A program made the translations under genes and the position numbers. The notes under the pieces are model-generated. The model ran no database searches. It was not told the origin of the DNA and saw only the letters and a list, made by a program, of their open reading frames with translations. Positions 44,201 to 48,445 of a stretch of DNA of 48,445 nucleotides are shown here, piece by piece; position 1 is the stretch's first letter; every line of letters begins with the position of its first letter. The stretch spans positions 3,214-51,658 of the forward strand of contig CAKKTI010000120.1 in NCBI GenBank assembly GCA_920105805.1. Reading direction: 5' to 3'. Origin of the DNA: Condylostoma magnum. Its lineage: Eukaryota > Ciliophora > Heterotrichea > Heterotrichida > Condylostomatidae.

Positions 44201-46361
44201 GTCAGAGGATGAGTTGGACTCAGTAGAAAATGAAGATGATGATGATCAGGAAGAGTCCTCACTTACTGCGGATGACCCGGATAACTCGTAGAGTGCGTAA
44301 ATAGAAGAAGATGACAGGGGAAGCAGTGCATAGGATGATGATAGTCAAAGTGGATCGGAAAGCTTCAGCCAGGATGATGATTTCGAGGAGGAAAATGAGC
44401 ATGATGGACAGAGTCACTTGAGTAGTAGTAAAAGTATGACATCGTCTATGGCGTCGTTGGCTCAGTTTAACAAGTCCATCAAGGCTTTAGTGTCCTATGA
44501 GTTCTCTAAGACTAAAAAGCATGTGTGGAGGTTTAAAATTACGCTGATACTGACTATTATTGTACTGATTATTACGTCAATTTTGACATTTGAGGTTATC
44601 GACTAATCTGTGAGTCTTAATGAGGAGTTGAGTAGATTTGTGAATCTAGTGGGAAATTTAAGGCTGTATACGTAAAGTTTGAGCTATTATGTACGAATGA
44701 TAACGTTAATGGATACTAATTTCATAACTTACTAGCAGGATGAGCGTGACTAGTACTTTGACTGGATGGCTGAGGATATAGAGGACATGCATGATATAAA
44801 CCTAAAGCTGTATAAAAACTACGGCTTACTAAATGAAGAGGACCGATCAGTGTATATTGAGGAAAACATAGCCACCTGGCTACTAGAAGGAGGAAAGGTA
44901 CGGGAGATTAAGAGTAACTTGTTTGATGCTACCAGTAATTTCATACTTCAAGGCTTTTTACTCAAGGAGGAATACCAGACGGATAAGATTGACCTGTCCA
45001 ATCGACGAGCCTTTTACTTGTATAGAAATGGAAACGGTGAAACACTGCAATATCTCAACTTATCAGCTTAATTCTATGTAAGATCAGCCTTAGAAGACCT
45101 AGATAATCAGCGATTCTTGGCGATTATGCTTATTTTAGTATCAGTTGTCCTTTTATTCTTCTGTGCCGGATTTGCTATTATTCCTGCTATACGAGTACTT
45201 GAGAAAAGTAAGCGGGAAGTATGGGACATTTTCTTCTAAATCCCAGAATATGTATGCCGTATAATGAAAGCAAAGTGCTCGGACAGATTATCTATACTAA
45301 ACGAAAACAACATTGATATAGAGGATCAACCCCACGATGATATAGACCCAGGTGATGACAACAACAGAGAGGAGAGCCGAGGGAAGGATCAGGGTGGTAA
45401 GTCTAATGACAAGGGAAAAAAGAAGAAAAAGTAAGAATAAAGGACAATTTTAGCATATGACCCACGTTAGAGGAAAATAATGATCTTTAAACTCCTATGC
45501 TTCTTTGTAATTTCTATAGTGTACTTCTATTTGATATACTACACTGGGTTTTAGGAGGTAGGAGAGGTGTTGAAGGAAGAGCCTATACATGTGAACTGGG
45601 CCAGCAGGAGAAGACAGTTGTCCAGGGCAATTAACATGTGGGTTATGGAGACACTACTCGAGAATGTGACTGACATAGGCTATAAATTTGTCGTTCCAGC
45701 GGGTCAAAACGTAGGATCACCCTTCCGACAAGCTTAAATAGTCACTGAAGAGCTCGACTTCGTTGAAAACAGTCTAATTTTCGGAAATGAAGATGAAGGA
45801 ATTACCTTTAGTGAGATGAGAAGTAGGGAACATGATGATCTCTTATTTGAAAATGCCTGTGATGTTGATATCAGAAGAGGTAAAAGTGACTGTGAGGAGG
45901 TTGGTAATAAGGCTATGATGTAAGGGCTTCATAGTGCATTAGGGATGTATATAAATAAGGCTAGAACGCTGACTTTGAAGATATAGAATATGTATGCAAA
46001 TGAACAAGCATCGAATAGTCAGATATAAGCGTTCTTTAATGACGAGGATATGAAGCTATTGAGAGATATGGATAATCATTACCTGTATGACCCCTTACTG
46101 GAGTCTTCAGATTTGTATGAAAGAGATTACAGTGAACACTAAGATAAGATGAAAGTGTGGCAAAATGTGCTCATGTCAGTGTACTGCGTCTTCTCATTAT
46201 TGTTCTTCTTTTTCGTGTATTCTCCCATGATTAATAAAATAGGCATTGATTGCAAGAATGCGTGGAGTATGTGTACTTTAATTCCACAGGAATATCAGGA
46301 AGACTTCAAGCTTCTCAATGCTGCAATTAAAGAGAGAAGAGATAATTTCAAGTGGCGTTAG
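41286..46361 (+). CDS. Giant TmcB-like membrane protein with PAS domain
   Basis: 1691 aa in one frame. N-terminal membrane block, residues ~35-330, with about seven TM helices (VSFIVLMSIFGFLIASTIAL, YMILYVFATCIFIGIIALSA, VILFLVISLLIGLILCYVFT). A helical TPR-like region follows (~395-600; AFKKFPNSEFLYLWSGLLQL). A PAS domain (~609-730) includes GEIQKANSMACNVLGYLQAE, LVGRNISLIIPQPFGDQHDE and YMKKFLEAGKYSIID. A very acidic Glu/Ser region (~880-1050) precedes another TM (ITLILTIIVLIITSILTF). A loop domain, another TM (IMLILVSVVLLFFCAGFAII), the motif EVWDIFFQIPEYVCRIMKAK, and two late TMs follow. This arrangement is that of ciliate proteins annotated TmcB-like/PAS S-box, thought to be sensory; ligand unknown. 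Tandem stop TAG TAA at 46359-46364. An upstream ATG at 41270 is out of frame. Confidence 0.85.
44160..44210 (+). repeat. Short-unit repeat encoding Glu/Ser-rich tract
   Basis: Imperfect tandem GAGGAGTC(T/G) units encode SDEESEESEESEESEEEEE-like sequence inside the acidic linker of the TmcB-like protein. This is simple-sequence DNA, probably length-variable, and marks a disordered cytoplasmic region between PAS domain and membrane block. Confidence 0.8.
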
Positions 46362-46493
46362 TAATTATTATTAGTTATGTGTTATTTAATAGGGAAATAT
46401 GTGAGTGGGTGTCAAGACTAATATTTTATTATCTTCATTAGAAAACTAACAAATTGAAACTGACCCAGCTATTACTTCATTTACAAATGAAGT

Positions 46494-47948
46494 TTAGAGA
46501 ATTCTATTTGAATAAATCTCTCTTTTCCTTATTTCTAGCACTAGTTCACGATACTCAATAGATCTTTTAAATTATGAAAAATACTCTGTTTCTAAGGTGT
46601 TAAATACATGTTCTTAAGCAGTTTAGTATAAATTACTATATTATTGCTGTTCAATCCTGTCCTGTATCTCTTCTGCTATATTTCTAGGAAGAATCACAGC
46701 TTAGGTTTAAATATACTCTTTATATATTGTATCAGCCTATCTGATATCTAAATACTCACTATAAAGCTAGCACTAAATCCAAAAATTTAATAGATTTATG
46801 CCATACTTAACATCGTTTATAATGCTATGCACTGATTCATTGACTGATTTAGATTTTAAAAAGTTCTCAAAAGCTTATAAGCAATAAGCATTCATTAAAA
46901 CAGATTAAAAGTCGTTTAAAATCTCTAGGGTTATATCATCACATAAAGATCGGGATTTAAAGGACTAAAACAACGGCCTAAAACTGAAATTTAGCATTAC
47001 TAAAAAATCCCTCAAAGCTGTGAATTGTATTCAGTAATGATCAAGAAAGGGAAATGCTAGAGATAGAATGAACCAGAGAATTGTGTTTACTATAAGCTCA
47101 GTGGTCATCTCAAAATCATTATTGGCATTTCTTATTCTATAAACTGAGTAAACCAGTATCAGCTCCTCTATGAAAATTAAAAAAACAAAGAATCCATCAT
47201 TAAGTCTATTAAATTCAATACCTCTGTTTTGATAGCTAAATAGGAAGTTTTTACTAAATGGAGGAGTTAATAATAAAACAATACTGAAAATTATTATTGG
47301 TATCATAAAATAAACCATGTATTTAAGCAATCTCCTTTGTCTAATGTAGTAAATTCTTTTCTTAAACTCTTTATCATCAATTGTGTTTTCATTTTACAGC
47401 TGGAAAATGGCTTATATTCTGTATACTCTCAGAATTATAGGAGTAAAGAACATAAAGTGGAAAATGATAAACATGCTTTGGAAAATTGAGTCAAGACTTA
47501 TTATGCCCGAAAAGTTATCTTAATTATAGTCTGAAAATCCCATTACTACAAAAAAGATAGATACTTCACAAAAGTTTCCTCAATGCTGAATCATTACTAG
47601 GATTGGAGATCTACATATAATCGATGCATAGTTTTGTCTTTTTCATATCAGAATACCTATTGCAATGTAGATTATTCCACATAAAGTTGTTATTGTAATA
47701 AAAACTGATGGAATACTCTGAAATACCATTTTAATAATTTTAGTATAAGGAATGTACTATATGTAATCACATATTCGAAAAGAATCTCTAATTTATAGTA
47801 AGTATTCTAATCTTGCTTAATATCTTAAAATTCATACTACTATATCTAATTTAATACAAAAAGTTATGCATAGACCGTTAAAACTCTTAAAGGAATCTAA
47901 AACTGTCAATTTTAAGAACACACTCGCAATTATAATAAGAAAGATCAT
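46494..47948 (-). CDS. 7TM protein with C-terminal RGS domain
   Basis: About 484 aa. A possible signal peptide (MIFLIIIASVFLKLTVLDSF) and a short lumenal stretch precede seven TM helices: SVFITITTLCGIIYIAIGIL; SPILVMIQHWGNFCEVSIFF; QSMFIIFHFMFFTPIILRVY; YMVYFMIPIIIFSIVLLLTP; GFFVFLIFIEELILVYSVY; IVNTILWFILSLAFPF; and a last one ending LRPLFQSF. The RSP motif at TM2 is typical of 7TM-RGS proteins. The RGS domain, ~residues 340-473, is clear: LMNAYCLQAFENFLKSKSVN, NLLNFWIQCQLYSEYL, IYKEYIQTQAVILPRNIAEE and LYQTAQEHVFNTLETEYFSQ with FKRSIEYREL. Such proteins accelerate GTP hydrolysis on G-alpha, as plant AtRGS1 does. The start is uncertain: the frame stays open upstream, with alternatives at 47729 and 48269. 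Stop TAA 46494-46496. Confidence 0.82.
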
Positions 47949-48445
47949 TGATCAATTTATTATTAAAGATGTTGTAAAAGATTTAATAACAAAGAATAGA
48001 TAGATAAGAAAGGTTACTTAGAGCTTTATCTTTGTAACTTGTATTTTTATATAGTTGTCTTATTAATAAGATACATAATTACTCTTAGAATAAAATATGA
48101 GCTATCCAACAGCTGAATCAAACTATAATATATTAAAAGACTACGTAGAAATAATTAGATAAGATATTAATAAGCCTATATATATGCAATAAATAAGATA
48201 AAATCTCCTATAAAATAGGGAAATCTTATAAATTATTTATATTATACTCTGTGTCTTAGAACTATACATAAGAATGTCTAATATATGCAATGTAAATCTA
48301 TTTATAATGCGATATAAGTAAATATGTTTCAATTTCCAGTACTTGCAACAATGCATTATTCTACTTTCATATATTACTTGAATGAACTTATAAATAAACA
48401 AAGTTTCGAATCAATATTAACTAATTACCTAACTAAATATAAATT
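47949..48445. other. AT-rich right end, no gene identified
   Basis: About 500 nt, very AT-rich, with many TTA/TAA triplets. The RGS frame stays open through most of it (to an ATG at 48269 on the minus strand), but in this code openness carries little weight. The translation (RRFYLIYCIYIGLLISYLI and similar) is low-complexity hydrophobic and lacks family features, so I treat it as upstream non-coding sequence or the edge of another gene. Confidence 0.4.

Overview
The window reads as gene-dense nuclear DNA of a ciliate in which all three standard stop codons are also sense codons. TAA and TAG read as Gln and TGA as Trp inside conserved motifs: the CVNVGCVPKK region of glutathione reductase, the SDVWSCG motif of a kinase fold, the WGE..GFF motif of a cathepsin C, and TM1 of an SLC12 transporter. 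Several genes nevertheless have to end at TAG or TAA to match their family length (ribosomal P2, glutathione reductase, glutaredoxin). Others seem to end at TGA. This is the behaviour described for the heterotrich Condylostoma magnum, where stop or sense depends on position near the transcript end. The karyorelict code (only TGA stops) fits less well. Short open frames found with the standard code are fragments or shadows; the real reading frames run for kilobases. I place the window near Condylostoma-type ciliates but cannot name a species.

Layout, left to right: partial VPS13 (-), glutathione reductase (+) with an orphan ORF 9 nt behind it, an SK-like K+ channel (-), an F-box/zinc-finger protein with two candidate 17-nt introns (+), a CDPK-derived pseudokinase (-), cathepsin C (-), a small basic protein (+), a large Gly-rich Cys-rich membrane protein (-), an MLF-family protein (-), a TTLL tubulin-modifying ligase (+), a probably acylated glutaredoxin (-), then three tandem minus genes with two 13-nt gaps (small membrane protein, coiled-coil protein, 5-TM protein with three PX domains). 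Next come two small plus-strand genes, a CEP350/DUF4378-like centrosomal protein (-), an SLC12 cation-chloride cotransporter (-), ribosomal protein P2 (+), a FAM227-like protein (-), a TPR/cyclic-nucleotide-binding protein (+), a conserved possible ciliary protein (+), a giant TmcB-like PAS membrane protein (+) and a 7TM-RGS protein (-).

The architecture is very compact. Divergent start codons lie 5 to 132 nt apart, and convergent stop codons are as little as 4 or 5 nt apart. Most starts are preceded by an A-rich TATAAA-like stretch directly against the ATG. Tandem stop codons are common at gene ends. Nearly all genes are single uninterrupted frames. Several products concern cilia, basal bodies and membrane signalling (TTLL, CEP350-like, K+ channel, CNB protein, RGS receptor, PAS protein), as expected for a ciliate. 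I see no tRNA, rRNA, transposon, viral remnant, CRISPR or telomere repeat.
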